From the NCBI RefSeq assembly GCF_003589595.1, contig NW_020654810.1:16451113-16515112 (forward strand): a stretch of DNA of 64,000 nucleotides. The letters are read 5' to 3'. The position numbers were made by a program, and so were the translations under genes. A model generated the notes under the pieces. That model ran no database searches. It saw only the letters and a list, made by a program, of their open reading frames with translations, and was not told the DNA's origin. Positions 24,938-37,180 of this stretch are shown one piece after another (positions within the stretch are counted from its first letter, which is position 1; each line of letters opens with the position of its first letter). Source of the DNA: Hyposmocoma kahamanoa (Eukaryota > Arthropoda > Insecta > Lepidoptera > Cosmopterigidae).

Positions 24938-27068
24938 AATGTATCTATATGTTTGTTGGAGAACTTTGTTTCTTATTTTCTTTCTTTTTATAATATCAAG
25001 TGAGTTTTTTGCCGTAACGCTATCTCTGAGAAATCTACGAGTGTAATATAAGTATTAAAATCGCTTGAATATGGGATGTAAAATACATTCACACTGTAAG
25101 TATACATGCCATCGTTATAAGCCACTTCTCCCATCTTTATGAGCCTCACGTAGAGCCGTAATGCTTTAATACGAAATAAAAACCGTTTTTTTGGGAATAC
25201 AATTCTCACCACCTCACTATCTAAACATCATGGTATATGAAAGTGAAAATGGAGTCACGCACATAACTAGCGTACGTAATAACTACTTTTTAATAATTTT
25301 ATTCATTGACCATCGAATATCAACCGAAAGACGATTATTTTTTTTTATTTTCCGTGCTTATTATGGAATGCATGTAATAATTATATAATGATTTACGGAA
25401 AACTAATAATGTCTATATATATACTTATGGCATTACATACGATACATCATACACGAAACCAAACCAATTATTTGTTTAATAAAAAAACTGTCGTAATTCA
25501 AAATTATTCAATTGAGAAAACACGATTAGAAAATTTAAAAAAAATACTGAATAGAACCAATATATTCTCGCTTTCAAATGGAAAGTGTTGTGCGTAGATA
25601 CAAAATAATAATCACGATCAAAAGATCTGTTCAGTTTTTTTTTTTCATTTTCAAATTATGATTTCCAATTTGACAATTTTGAGTTACAATGTTGTTTTAA
25701 ACATTTTTTTTCACATAATGTTCACTTAACTGTGTTAAACATAATAAACTAATATATTGCACCATAAAGAAAGTTACTTTATGACATAAATAAATACAAA
25801 TAATAAGAATACGCGAAGCACATTATTTCTTGCGTACATAACAAGAAAATGTTTTTTTCGTTTGCCAAAAGAACACAAATTTTGGTGAAAGAGTCGAAAG
25901 TAATCACAAATACCTAATTCAGAATTATTTGTGTGTTTGCATACGTGTTCAGAACTCACAACTGTTCACAATATAGAAATTAATTTGATCTATTAAAACT
26001 AAACGGACTTTCAATGTTACAAATTTGAACCACGAAATGCCATTGAAAGACATTTCAAACATTTAGTTATAATACAAATTCGAGCAAGCTGAATTCTCAA
26101 ACGAAATCTACGTACACGTAGCATTAGTGACCGCAAAACCATGTCCGTTAGATTGCTCGCTCGATTGTAATGATTGGAATAACGTTCCGATGCATAACTA
26201 GCGAGATCAAACATTTTTATTTGTTTGCTCACTCAACCGCACGACTGAAACTAATGAAGAGGAGTTTCGATTAAATTAAAACTGGTTTTATTCCCGACGT
26301 GAGAGGTTTTTTCACGGGAGAATCGGTCCGTTCTCGACGTTTACCGAACGATAATTGATAAAATATGGTTCATTAGTTCGGGATTTATCCGGAAATTTGA
26401 TATTGAATTGTGTAGTATAGATTTAATGGAATAACGGCTAACAAGTGCTACTATCAATTTAATGCTGTTCAGTGGTGTTGAATCGCGTTATTTTAACGTA
26501 TATATAGGTCCAGACGCGATAATGTTTATTGACAGGCTAAAATTAACTCATTCACATTTCCTGGAAAATGAAGTATTGAATTATGCCGCCTCGTTTCGGT
26601 AGATTTATTGCTGGTTACATTTTAACATTTGAATTGGATTAAAACTGACTGCGATAAAAAAAGAGTGAGACAGCTCTGTCAACAGGCGGCCTCAGGTCAC
26701 ACAATATATGTTGTACCGAATTTGATAAAAATATACCTTAACAGAGAAATCAAAAGTAAATTTTGTTGGAAAAGTACTATGATATCATAAATTATTTCGT
26801 GGCGTTCTTAATAAACTTCTAGGTAAACCAGAAAAATGTAAAATAATTCTTAAATTAATGCATTTATGAAATTGTGAAATTTAATAGTTTTAAGTGTAAG
26901 TAGCGTAATTTGCCCATAAGTATTAGACATCAATTTTTTTGTTGGACGCCTGATAGCAGGTGATGGCAGCGATACATAAATCTTTTAATGGTTTTTATTC
27001 ACCGTTTTGTGTTTCTTTTTGTAAACATTTTACTTGTGAATAAAACAAAATAAAAAATTCTTAAGCTA
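24938..27068. other. Unannotated AT-rich stretch
   Basis: No gene or named repeat. Short open frames here (25.0-25.6 and 25.8-26.2 kb) have no motifs and AT-driven composition. Confidence 0.4.
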
Positions 27069-27236
27069 AAAAGTCGTTGAAAACCAAGTACCAAAGACCC
27101 GACAACAGGCACATAGAAAAATTCCGTGACTTAGTTGGCATTGCGTCTGACACGGTTTGCTAGAAAATGTCGGTTCGAATCCAGCCGGATCGAAGAATTT
27201 TTTTCTAAGTGTTCGATCTTTGTATTAATAATTAAA
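27069..27236 (+). repeat. SINE5 copy 2
   Basis: Plus-strand copy: AGTCGTTGAAAACCAAG, A-box-like GTGACTTAGTTGGCATTGC, B-box-like GTCGGTTCGAATCCAGCCGG, and the 3' end GTGTTCGATCTTTGTATTAA. The upstream third present in copy 1 is absent. Confidence 0.75.
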
Positions 27237-27465
27237 AAGAAATCTTCTTATCATGTCAATGGCATACATATAATGCTTGCTATAGTGGTGAAAGGGCTTG
27301 CCAATAGGCGCAAGGTTCTCGCCGATTGTTGGCCAGGGTACGCCAAACGTGCTGTAAAGGAATGGTCCACCCCATAATTTTCATAAATAATAGTCCGTGT
27401 TGGCATATTGTGCTATAAAAAAATAAAATATATATCATTTATTTCATACCAAAGATTAGTACGTG

Positions 27466-28407
27466 AGGCGCACTATAAGTTTCCGGAATGAATAAGAAAA
27501 AAATATTATAAATGGTCAGAAATGAATTTATTGTTTCTTAAAATATTCTCCGTTAGCGTTAATGCACCTTTTCATACGAATGAACCAATTTTGAAAACAT
27601 TTATGCCACTCCTCCGTGACTATCTCTGAAACATATTTTTCATACTCTTCGACAGCTTCTTCAGGTGATGAAAATCGTTGACCGCGTAACTGGTTCTTAA
27701 TTTTTGGAAATAAATAAAAGTCACAAGGTGCCAAGTCGGTACTGTACGCGGGATGGCTCATACGGTCAACGTTTTCACCTTCAAAAATTCATTTGTCTGT
27801 CTGGCCACGCGAGAACTGGTATCATCGTGGTGCAAGATGATACGGCGTTTACGGTTATTTTACGAAGTTTGTCAATAACTTCCGGCAAACAAATGGTCAT
27901 GTACCAATCACTATTCACGGTACAACGATTCTCCAAAGCAACAGTAGCCACGTATCCAGTTTTATTAAAAAAAAGAAGCAATTATCCGCTTAGAGGCACT
28001 TTGCACGTGCGCCACTTTGGTTGGTTTCGGCTCATCTCGAAAGACCCATACGCTCGATTGCTGCTTCGTTTTAGGATCGTAACTATAAATCCATGTTTCA
28101 TCACCTATTACCATGTCCCACACCAAATTTGACGCCCCTTCGTTGAATCTGGAAGCATGGCAATGCACCAAATGACGCAATACGTTTTTTGAGCCTCAGT
28201 CAAATTGTGTGGGATCCACCGAGAGCACAGCTTTTTCACACCCAAATGTTTGTGTAGTATTGATTGTATTTGACTCATGCCTTACATGCACGACGCCACA
28301 ATGTTAAAACAAGTGACAGCCAGATAAAACAAACTGTACTACAGCCAAAGAGTTAGTTAGAATATTGTTTATTTAAGTGGTCACTTCCGGAAACTTATAG
28401 TGCGCCC
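27466..28407 (-). mobile_element. Mariner-like element copy 2, internally deleted
   Basis: 942 bp, same family as copy 1, in reverse orientation. The end at 28385-28407 matches the full-length copy's terminus; the end at 27466 carries one outer mismatch. Flanks are TG (left) and TA (right), a partly decayed TA duplication. About 320 bp near the transposase 5' end is missing, the break falling between TGTGGCGTC and the GCAT...GGCATGAG region (minus orientation, around 28280-28295). Confidence 0.92.
27528..28265 (-). pseudogene. Mariner transposase pseudogene (copy 2)
   Basis: The N-terminal DNA-binding part is deleted. Remaining pieces on the minus strand include GDETWIYSYDP (first catalytic Asp kept), FNKTGYVATVALENRC and YSTDLAPCDFYLFP (third Asp kept). 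The segments lie in different frames around 27965-27981 and 27761-27781, so there are at least two frameshifts. It ends with NANGEYFKKQ and a stop near 27530. It cannot make a working enzyme. Confidence 0.9.
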
Positions 28408-29219
28408 TATGTATACTATTATAAGTTCTCATTGACTTGGTATTAGTAGTACTTAATATTTAAGGTTTTTGTAGGCTCAGCGAGTGTTTTATCACTGGGC
28501 TGTCCTATAAGTGTGCGGCAGTGTACAGGCTAGACTACTGTAGAAGCGCAGGTCTTCCGCATGTAATAAGGTTACAACTCAACAATGTTTGCGGAGATAA
28601 TTTAATACTAATAAATCTTTATTGAGTCAAGACAATTGCATGGTATTTTAAAGTTACGTGACATTATTATACGAGGACATTACAACGTTGAACATTAGCG
28701 ATCATACTAGTTTTAAGTAAAACTATATGCTAGTTTATTGCACATTTAATGATAACTTCTCTGGTCCGTAGTCAATCTCCTTTTACGTAAATATAATAGA
28801 GTTAATACATTCTGCTACTCGATCAAATATAATACCAAATAGCGTTAGGTAAAAAGAAATTAAAGCAAATAAAATTGCACAAACAATCTTTTAACAAACA
28901 ATTATGGCGTATTTTTCTTTCAACCTAACTTGATAAGCGGGCACTCTACTGCAATTTTTAATTACCATTGCACAGTAATTGCACTTCCACAATGCAAGTG
29001 TTAATAAACAGTACTTACAAGATAGTTGGAGGTGGAAAGTTTAATAAGTAAAGACCGCACCGGTGTTGCCACGTTTAAGTTTCAGACTTAAGTTAACGAG
29101 GTAATGTGTTCCGACCGTGTTTTAGATGATATTAACATGATAGAGTACCTGCGTAATCGTTTATGACAACATTGTAAGAGATTAATACTGCAATAATGTT
29201 GCCGTTTAATTTGAATGAT
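28408..29219. other. Unannotated stretch
   Basis: Nothing recognised on either strand. Confidence 0.4.
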
Positions 29220-29440
29220 GGTTATAATTATTAATACAATGATCGAACACAAAGAAAAATTCTCGAATCGAACAAAAAGAAAGATCTAACTGGACTCGAA
29301 CTTGCGTTTATACCAACTGAGTTATAGATCGACTCAGCAAGTCTTACAATTTTTTCTATGCGTTTGTTACAGACCTTTGTTTTTGACTTTAACAACTTTT
29401 ATGCTGTAACACCACCCGTAAGAAATCTGTGAAAGTAATA
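29220..29440 (-). repeat. SINE5 copy 3, diverged
   Basis: Minus strand. It keeps the family 3' end (ATTATTAATACAATGATCG on the plus strand), a degraded tRNA-like block (TATACCAACTGAGTTATAG) and the upstream TTTTTGACTTTAACAAC region. More diverged than the other copies. Confidence 0.6.
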
Positions 29441-29648
29441 TCTAGTAACAAACTAGTAGAGTAATTTCACAAAAAACACGTGAATATCGCAGTAGTAAAA
29501 CATCACAATATTCATTACAATTATTGCTAATAAGCGATCGTAAGGCGTGGTGGACATATTACTTGGACATTATATTCCTAAGTGGTATTTTTTAGGGAAA
29601 ATCATGCATTGATGATTAAAATGATGAATTTGTATGAAATTTTGTATA

Positions 29649-29712
29649 GCGTTGCCGTCGCGCCACTGAGTCGCTGTAGCTGCACAGCGACTCAGTGGCG
29701 CCACGGCAACGC
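29649..29712. repeat. Long hairpin: 29-bp arms, one mismatch
   Basis: Arms 29649-29677 and 29684-29712 (inner part CGCCACTGAGTCGCTGT) with a 6-base loop, far more GC-rich than the surroundings. It is a near-perfect foldback. It could be a tiny palindromic MITE or an inverted template-switch duplication. Confidence 0.9.
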
Positions 29713-31975
29713 TTCTATAAGCATCTAATTGGAATGCGTCCTTTATACAGTACACAATATCAAATGTTATTACATTCATCATGAAAAGAATCTCAAATAT
29801 CCATTTGACAATTACATCAAGCTCACAGCTCAATGTGAGCTTTGCAAAACTTTATATTACACGTACCTATAAATTTCTTTATTACAATAGACACATACCG
29901 CCCACACACCTCTTCGCTTGTAAGAAATATGTTTAAAAGATCCCTGGATTATCTTTTATAAAACTTTATTATTCAATCATTCTGATTCTTTTGCGCGACA
30001 TCAACTTGGTTACCTATTCGTAAAACTAGATTTGAACAAATACGCAGTCGAAATAATGATTTGAAATCATTTTCTTGCAATTCAAGTACTGAAAACCAAT
30101 ATATATCATCATGATTGACTTCACAACTCCAATTTGAAGTAAAATTTCGATGATCTAAAGCCAACTTGAACACAGGGCCGAAGAAAATGGAGCCGCCCAA
30201 TTAATTCGCGTAATCGGCAAGAGAAATCAGCCGCAGATGAATCTCATTAAACGCGAGTGCCTCACTAGGCCCGCGATGGCAAATGATTCAATCGCAAACC
30301 GTGACGCGGAATTAAAATTCACGAGATCTTTTGTTCGAGATTAGGGAAGACCTGGAAGTAACAGGATACTACTAACCTAGTATCGTAAATTGAACCCAGA
30401 ATAAACATCAGTAGGAAAATGTTTACTAAAATGACCACCATACTACTTAAAAGTCTGCAATCAAAACAACAAAATGAAATATGTAAAGAAATACGCAATG
30501 CAAAACGAAAAATGCAGTTGTGCTTATTTAAGTTTACATTACTAATAATCAATGTGGGATATGAATCATGAAGGGATGTAATTAAACGCAAGAATATTAG
30601 TTACCAGTAGACTGTGTACTACTAATTAACCCAACATCTCACAACTAATTTATGCCTGAAGCTAGTATTACTAAGCAAGTTAAGGTGACGGGGTAGCCAA
30701 CCATAATAATCTATGAAATTGCAATCTACACGCCAGACACCTCAAAATCTACTTAAGAAGATAAACTTAAATTAATTCATGGTTAAATTTAAGAAGTTTT
30801 TAAATTAGTAACAGATTATTAAGAAGCAATAGATGTAGCACAAAATACTTGTAAGTTGGAAAGGTTTCGGTACGTCTCTAGCAAAATTTCCGAACGCAGC
30901 GACGGATCGATCGAATCTGGCGGAACTCCGTGCGAATCGAACAGTCGTTAATGAAAGTTAGCTCGCGCAATTAGGTAACCGTCTTGGTTTTATTAAATTT
31001 AATCAAGAACTTGTGTAATATTACACAGATTGGGCCAATCGAGCCTTGTATAAGTTTCGATAACGCTGTAGTTGGAAACTAATTTCGGAAATAAGCGAAG
31101 CTATCTCGGTTTCTACTCGATCGCCTTATAAAAAGAGGATCAATGGTCTAACGAGATTTGTAGATAAGACTTATAGTGAATGTTAGGAGAGGAAAATGTA
31201 GTGTAGGCATGTTACTAGACGAATATACACAAGAATACCCTCAGACAGAATTTTATTACCGTTTCTCTGTCGTACTTATTGTTCTATTCCCTGTAAATAA
31301 TACCAGAATATCCAAATTGGCTATTTGTGTATTCGTCAAAATGCTTGACAAGGTATCCAATTCGTCGTAGAAAAGAAACGAATAGCCGAAAGCAATTTGT
31401 AACGTCGATGTTTTTTCCATCTCACAAAGAAATTTATACCTGTCGCGTGGGCAGTTAAAAGGTTTTGTTAAAAGATGGCGCGGGTAGAGTAACAAATTTG
31501 AGTCTACTTTAGAGTCCTTTTACAGTTGGGGTTGGATTCTGCAGTATGGAGATGTAAAGCTATATTTTAATAAAATGTTCATCCATAAGTAGGTTAGCTT
31601 CCATACAAGTGGCTTCAGTAGGTAGGACGGTGTTATCGTTGGGTGATAAGCCGCGCCGGTCCGGAACATGCCGCCCTCGCACCCCGCGCCCCATCGCCGC
31701 CGCCGCCGGCGGTATCTCTGTTCCATTACAGCTGCCTCGCTACAACATAATTTGGGCACATTTTGGTTTCACACTTTAGGTTCACACTTGATGCTGGTGG
31801 CTACAAACGAAGCAACACTCCATCTGAAAATCATTTCCACAATTAAATTCCTCGTATAATATTTACTAATAAACCAAGGTTTTAGAGTTACTTTAGCAGA
31901 AAAATGTACATTTGACTTTTTGTTTTAGACTATTATATCTAAATTTTTATGGAATTGACATCCAATTACTTTTAT
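29713..31975. other. Unannotated stretch with a short GC-rich block
   Basis: No named repeat or gene. Positions 31650-31710 form an isolated GC-rich, CpG-containing block (CGCCGCCGCCGCCGGCGG). A 63-codon plus-strand frame covering it has no recognisable domain. Confidence 0.4.
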
Positions 31976-32001
31976 GTGAAATTACTCGACTAGTTTGTTA
32001 T

Positions 32002-32205
32002 GATTATTAATACAAAGATCGAACACTAAGAAAAAATTCCTTCGAACCGGCCGGATTCGAACCGACGTCTTCTAGCATACCGTGTCAGACGCTATACCAA
32101 CTAAGCCACGAAACGAACCAGCGGTCCTCACGATTTTTTTCCATCTGCTTGCGTCGTATCTTTGTATTTGGTTTTTCAACGACTTCTTTGCCGTAGCGAT
32201 CTCAC
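32002..32205 (-). repeat. SINE5 copy 4
   Basis: Minus strand; close to copy 1 over the tRNA-like block (GTTCGAATCCGGCCGG in minus orientation) and the ATTATTAATACAAAGATCG end. The outermost upstream part is missing. Confidence 0.78.
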
Positions 32206-33819
32206 TATATAGCTATGAGAACTATTTATGTCGTTTAATTTTACGTGAATCTCAATCGGCATAAAGTAACGCAAAATCTGTCAAAGTTAGCAAAGTAAAA
32301 CAGGAAACTAATCGTACCGTTGGTATAAAAAAAGACACACGATCATGTATCAAAAGCGCTTTTATCACATAATAGTCATAAAAATTATACGCACTATAAG
32401 TAAGAAATTACGCGTATGTGAATTTTTATCTCTCCTGTATAAACATAAAAAAGTTATCGACTAATTTCGCTCATAAAATCTTGAAACTTCTCTCCTAATT
32501 ATTTTTTTATAAACTTTTTTTATAAAAAAAAAGATTCAAAAGTTCGTGGAATTATATCTATTTGCAAAGTTTTATTGAAATCGATTACCGAAAACTGCGT
32601 GAAACCGGATTCATCGCCTAACATACACAAAAATAATACAGTCGAATTGAGAACCCCTCATTTTTTGAAGGCGGTTAAAAAGTTGTAAATTTGCATATTA
32701 TGTCTTTAGGCCTTATTATTTGTCAAGAATGTGAAACGTGTTTATTGATTAAAAGTTAGATATTTAAGAAATTAAAATTACAAATTTTCTAAGAAAATTT
32801 GTAGTATATCAAGTTGTATCCGGCACCCAAACAAAGATTTCGAAACAAACTTCCACTGCCATTGTGTAAGGTACCTGAAAACCACGAGCGCTGTTTCGAA
32901 ACAAGTATTGCACAATTTTAAACAAAGGTATAGACGGGGACAGAGGCATTACCATAAACAGTGGGTCGGTAGAACGCGAAATTGCTTTTTTGAACTCACA
33001 ACGTTACTATTAGAAGTGAAAAAGTTATATAAAAAGACGACATGCGGTGGCGAAGGCGTAATCACATTTCTAGTCAAAGTTGGGTTAGTTGATGCAGAAT
33101 GGAGTCAGCGCCATGTTTACAGAGCTTGCGTGCAACTCCGCTCCAAGATTAGGGAGTATTTACGTAACTCCCGCGAACGTACTTTTTAGCAATTCTACGA
33201 CACACTACTTAGAATAGTTATTAACGCCAACTTACACGAGACACCCGGTTATTTGCACACTTGAATAAACCCATTTATGTAGCCAAGCGTTCTAAAGTCT
33301 TGATATTTTTTTAAAAGTCTACAACTTTATCAAACATAAACAACCTCTTTAATGCAAGTGACCTTTTTCTAGAAACTTCAACGCTAAAATCTTATGTTGT
33401 TACTTTTCTTACCAAACAAAGTCTTTACTATTCTAACTGTGAATTTTTATAGCGAGAATTTTGCTTTGCATCTGTGGCGCTGTTACTAGCAGTGATATTA
33501 TTTTAAGACGAAAGTTCGCATGTAACTGTCAGAATTTCAAATCCACTTTGAATTCAACGTTTCTTTACAAGATTGTCTTGCAACTAAATGTCGTATAAAG
33601 GACATTTGAATTTTTGATACTATTTATATATTTAATTTTTTTGGGAATTAATGCTGTGTATGCACGTTTGTTGTACACGATGTGTGCTGCACTTTCTCTC
33701 CTACCACACACTAATTGTAAATTTTTATATTATTAAGTTAAGTACGTTCAATTTTTTTGTGGTGAATAAATGGTTTCAATGAATTTTAACAACCAAAAAT
33801 ACTTATTTTACTAAAGCCT
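32206..33819. other. Unannotated stretch
   Basis: No gene recognised. A 93-codon plus-strand frame (32908-33189) has no motif. The end of the stretch (33650-33785, GTGGTGAATAAATGGTTTC) may be a LINE 3' UTR, but this is a weak impression. Confidence 0.35.
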
Positions 33820-34142
33820 TTTTACAAGGTTTGTCCAGGGAAATACTGCCACCTTATCTATTTCTGTCGCCAAGCGGTAATGTACGCATTACTGCATTCC
33901 AGTTTCGAGGGTAATCTTTACCCTCGAAACTGGAATTACAAATGGAATGAAATGGAAGGTGAAATTACAGGCATATGAGACTCGTCAACTTATGTCTCAG
34001 AGTGACAGGCACAGTGGCAGTATCCTTCATGTCTTTGCGATTTAAAGCTCTGAGTGATACTGCAACGGCCATAGACAGGCATGTCGCTTAGCGACAGGCG
34101 CACGACTTGTTCTTCCCGTCACTTCGTATCATAAAAAAAAAC
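33820..34142 (+). repeat. SINE1 copy F with internal palindrome
   Basis: Family landmarks run from TTTGTCCAGGG through AAATACTGCCACC, GGTGAAATTACAGG and GCGATTTAAAGCTC to CCCGTCACTTCG and an A-run. The first 20 or so bases of the family are degraded. A perfect 19-bp inverted repeat sits inside (see next entry). Confidence 0.85.
33896..33936. repeat. Perfect 19-bp inverted repeat in SINE1 copy F
   Basis: Left arm 33896-33914 (ATTCCAGTTTCGAGGGTAA) and right arm 33918-33936 pair perfectly around a 3-base loop. The left arm corresponds to normal SINE1 sequence; the right arm replaces the segment that normally follows. This looks like a snap-back duplication inside the repeat. Confidence 0.93.
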
Positions 34143-34659
34143 AATGTTATATTTTTAATAATATTTTTTTTAATAAAGACAATCTATTCAACATTTCTTC
34201 TCTCATACCTTTGTGCAATTGCTTCCTAAGCAGTGTTTATGAACCGAATACCTGAACAAGAACAAAAATACCTTACACGTAGTGCACAGTTAAGTACAAA
34301 CAATATCAGGAACAGAACTAAATGCTTGATTTAAACCAATTCCGGCAACCGTATCGAGGTGTGCGTGAACATATTTTATCTGCTTCCGCCAGTAGTGGCT
34401 GCTAACAATTATAGGGGTTCTACACTCATAACTGCCTTCGTTTCCCTACATGAAGATCGACGATAAAAAACCCTGCATTAATCCACCCGAGCCGTGATAA
34501 ACTTCCTACAAATCACTAGTTTCTATCAGTGAGTCTTCGTTAGCATGATAGAGGACTACTAATCAGTTTTGAAATAAAACAAAAAAAATAAATAGACGAA
34601 CTTATGCAAATTATATATCAATGTATTAAAATATTTTAATTTTAAAACTTTCATAGCTT

Positions 34660-35067
34660 TTATGTACCAAGTGACGGGAGGAACAAGTGGTGCGCCTGGT
34701 GGTAAGCGACACGCCTGTTGAAGTTTGCTGTACACTCTGAGCTCACAAAGATCTGAGGGGTACTACCACTGTACCCGTCACACTGATACATAAGTTGACA
34801 AGTCCCATGTGTCTGTAATTACCACTATAGCAAGCACAACAGGGCGCGACTTGCGCAAAAGCGACATGGATGCGCGAGATAATGTGAAAATAGCATATCT
34901 CACGCTCTAAGTCGCTCTCGCACAATTCGCACTCTGTCTTGCTAGCCGTACTGCACTCTTCAAAACCAAAACGCAGTAATATTCACATTACTGCTTAGCG
35001 ACATAATTAGGTATGGTGGCAGTACTTCCTTGCACGAACTCTTTCACAAAGAAATCTACTGCTACTA
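34660..35067 (-). repeat. SINE1 copy G with about 125-bp insertion
   Basis: Minus strand: 3' side GACGGGAGGAACAAGTGGTG, then TCACACTGATACATAAGTTG and AGTCCCATGTGTCTG, interrupted after CTGTAATT; the family resumes at CTTCAAAACCAAAACGC and ends AATCTACTGCTACTA. The interrupting block is listed separately. Confidence 0.82.
34824..34948. mobile_element. Foldback insertion inside SINE1 copy G
   Basis: A block absent from every other SINE1 copy here. It contains nested inverted words: AGCGAC (34860s) with GTCGCT (34910s), and GCGCGAGATA with TATCTCACGC. The outer ends share an imperfect inverted TAGCAAG. This is the layout of a small palindromic DNA element (MITE). The target duplication is not clear, so the edges are approximate. 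Confidence 0.5.
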
Positions 35068-36829
35068 AAAGTTTTCTAATTGTCTTTCCAAAATCAATTA
35101 CAAAGGATATTTAGTCAAATAAGAGCTTATTTCATAGTTGAACATTTGATTTCATTTAACCGAGTTGAAAAACAGAGGGATACAAGAGTGTTAACATACC
35201 TACACAACGTAAAAATTTGTACATTTTCCAGCCCTCCGGCAATATGTCGTACCAAAATAATAATATAACGTTTTACGCGAGCAGAATAACCGTAATCCAT
35301 GTTCTTAAATTGCGTATTTTCCTCAAAAAGATAAACCGAATGTGTACGATTTTCGATTTAAGGAATTAATTTTTTTCCGCATTTTTATCCTCAAATAATG
35401 CTAACGATTTATATCATTATAGGAGGTCAGGAAATATCTGTTACATTTGTGTTCATTAGTGTTGAAACGCGAGCCGGTATCTGGGCCTTGCAATTAAGGA
35501 GAAATAATTGTTTACATAAATACAGGGATTTACCAATAACTGTATATAATATTTACTGGAGACGTCGCTTGTATTAAGTGGACTATTACGGTAATTGCTT
35601 TACAGCCGTGGATGATAATAATTGAGTCGGGATCGGCATTACCAACCCTTGGGGAATTTGAGCGTATGTCGCGTTTCGTTTTCGCTTTTTATATCTATTG
35701 TTGTACGCCTTTTTTTATTAAAGTAATTTTTAACAAACAATAACTAAACACAAAACACAGTACAAAAGGAAAAGACTAGCTATTTTGTTTTGCCTTTTAT
35801 AGGCGATCCGACCAATTCTTCTCGTCGTTCACATCAATAATTCTACTGTACGATGACGTAACAATCCTGTTTATTTTCGCATCCGCGCGCACTAAACTCA
35901 CACATAAAGAATCTGTTACACGAACACACACACGATAAGGATATTTATTCAGTGTGTAAGCGGTGAACAAATTGTTTGCTCCGAAGCTCTCTTTACCTGT
36001 GGCGCCGGGTTTTCATAACGCGTAGCCGCGGGCGCGCTGGCGACAATTTATAAGACGCCTCACCCGTGGATTTGCTGACGAAACTGCTGCTTGTAAACAT
36101 ATTCCTCCTGGTTACCTTGTCTCTTAGAATAATATAGGAATATTGCCACTTTTGGCACTTATTCAGCCGGTGGGTAGAGTTAAATGTTTGCCACCCCTTA
36201 CAGCTGTCTTCCATTGTTGTTTCTACGATTCTTATTTCGCACTTTGCCTGATAAGGTAGTCTATCTCAGTTTTTGTCACTTAACCAGTCACGTCTCTATG
36301 TACAATCGTTAAAGCTACACACTGCTCTTCTTATCATAATTAACGCACTTGCATTTTGGTAACTTTCGAGATATTGGCACGTAAAGTTTTTATTGCGTCT
36401 TTTTTGTGTCTGTAATGTCAATTGATTTTGCTTGAACTGAAACTATATAAGATGTTTAAAAAACTACTTCCCTATATAAGCGGTTACATATCTCGTTTTG
36501 CTGATTTCAGACATGTCAATAACTCAATTTGGCTAAAACTTTCGATTACGTTACTTATGTTAAGCAGAGCAACACGGTTTTCATAATGATTTTGATACCG
36601 TAACGTCTTTAACGCGCATGTGTGTTTTTATCCAACATTAAAAAAATAATTAAAAAGCTATTAAAATTTATACAAATAACAAAACAAAAAAAATAAAAAT
36701 CGTTACGGACACACGTATACGTCAATAGGAATTATGAGGGGTTAAATGTCTGTACAATCTATAAAATCATATTACATAAAACCATTTAATAGGCAACATG
36801 AATTTTAAGACACACTTGCCCCATCCCAT
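35068..36829. other. Unannotated stretch, possible LTR-like segment
   Basis: No gene recognised. On the minus strand 36201 to 35914 starts TGTAAGG, carries TCTTATAAATTG (TATA-like) and GAATAAATATCC (polyadenylation-like) in LTR order, and ends TGTAACA. No target duplication or paired LTR was found, so the LTR idea is weak. A 73-codon frame (35993-36214, minus) has no known motif. Confidence 0.3.
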
Positions 36830-37180
36830 CTCCACACATGAGGGCTGGCATCGCAGCTGAGCTGGCGGAAAGAATAAAAAGTAATAAGTACCAGGATCTC
36901 AGCTCCGACTACCTATTTATAGCCTTTGGAGTCGAAACCCTTGGCCCTTGAGGTCTCAGTGCTCTTCATCTTATATCCAAAAAATTACTGACTAACTGGG
37001 AAACCCAAGGGCCGGCAGCTACCTTGCCCAACGTGTTAGCATAGCCATACAAAGGGGGAACGCTGCCAGCATCTTGGGTAGCGCGGGGACCCAATTTTTT
37101 TCAGATAATTTAATCCTAGTTTTACTTTCTAGTATTTAAGCTTTATTGTACCTTACCTATATATTATGACAATAAAATAG
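36830..37180 (+). pseudogene. LINE fragment: reverse-transcriptase C-terminal tail and 3' UTR
   Basis: The plus strand encodes DYLFIAFGVETLGP, then an in-frame stop, then GLSALHLISKKL; after a frameshift it reads AGSYLAQRVSIAIQRG and NAASILG. I recognise this combination as the C-terminal end of a common invertebrate non-LTR reverse transcriptase. The 3' UTR follows, to a GACAATAAAATAG end near 37180. The stop and frameshift make it a dead 5'-truncated copy. Confidence 0.75.

Noticed and set aside
27704..28132. 142-codon plus-strand open frame
   Set aside because: It is antisense to the mariner transposase of copy 2.
32908..33189. 93-codon plus-strand frame rich in Arg/Lys
   Set aside because: No recognisable domain and no supporting context; treated as chance.
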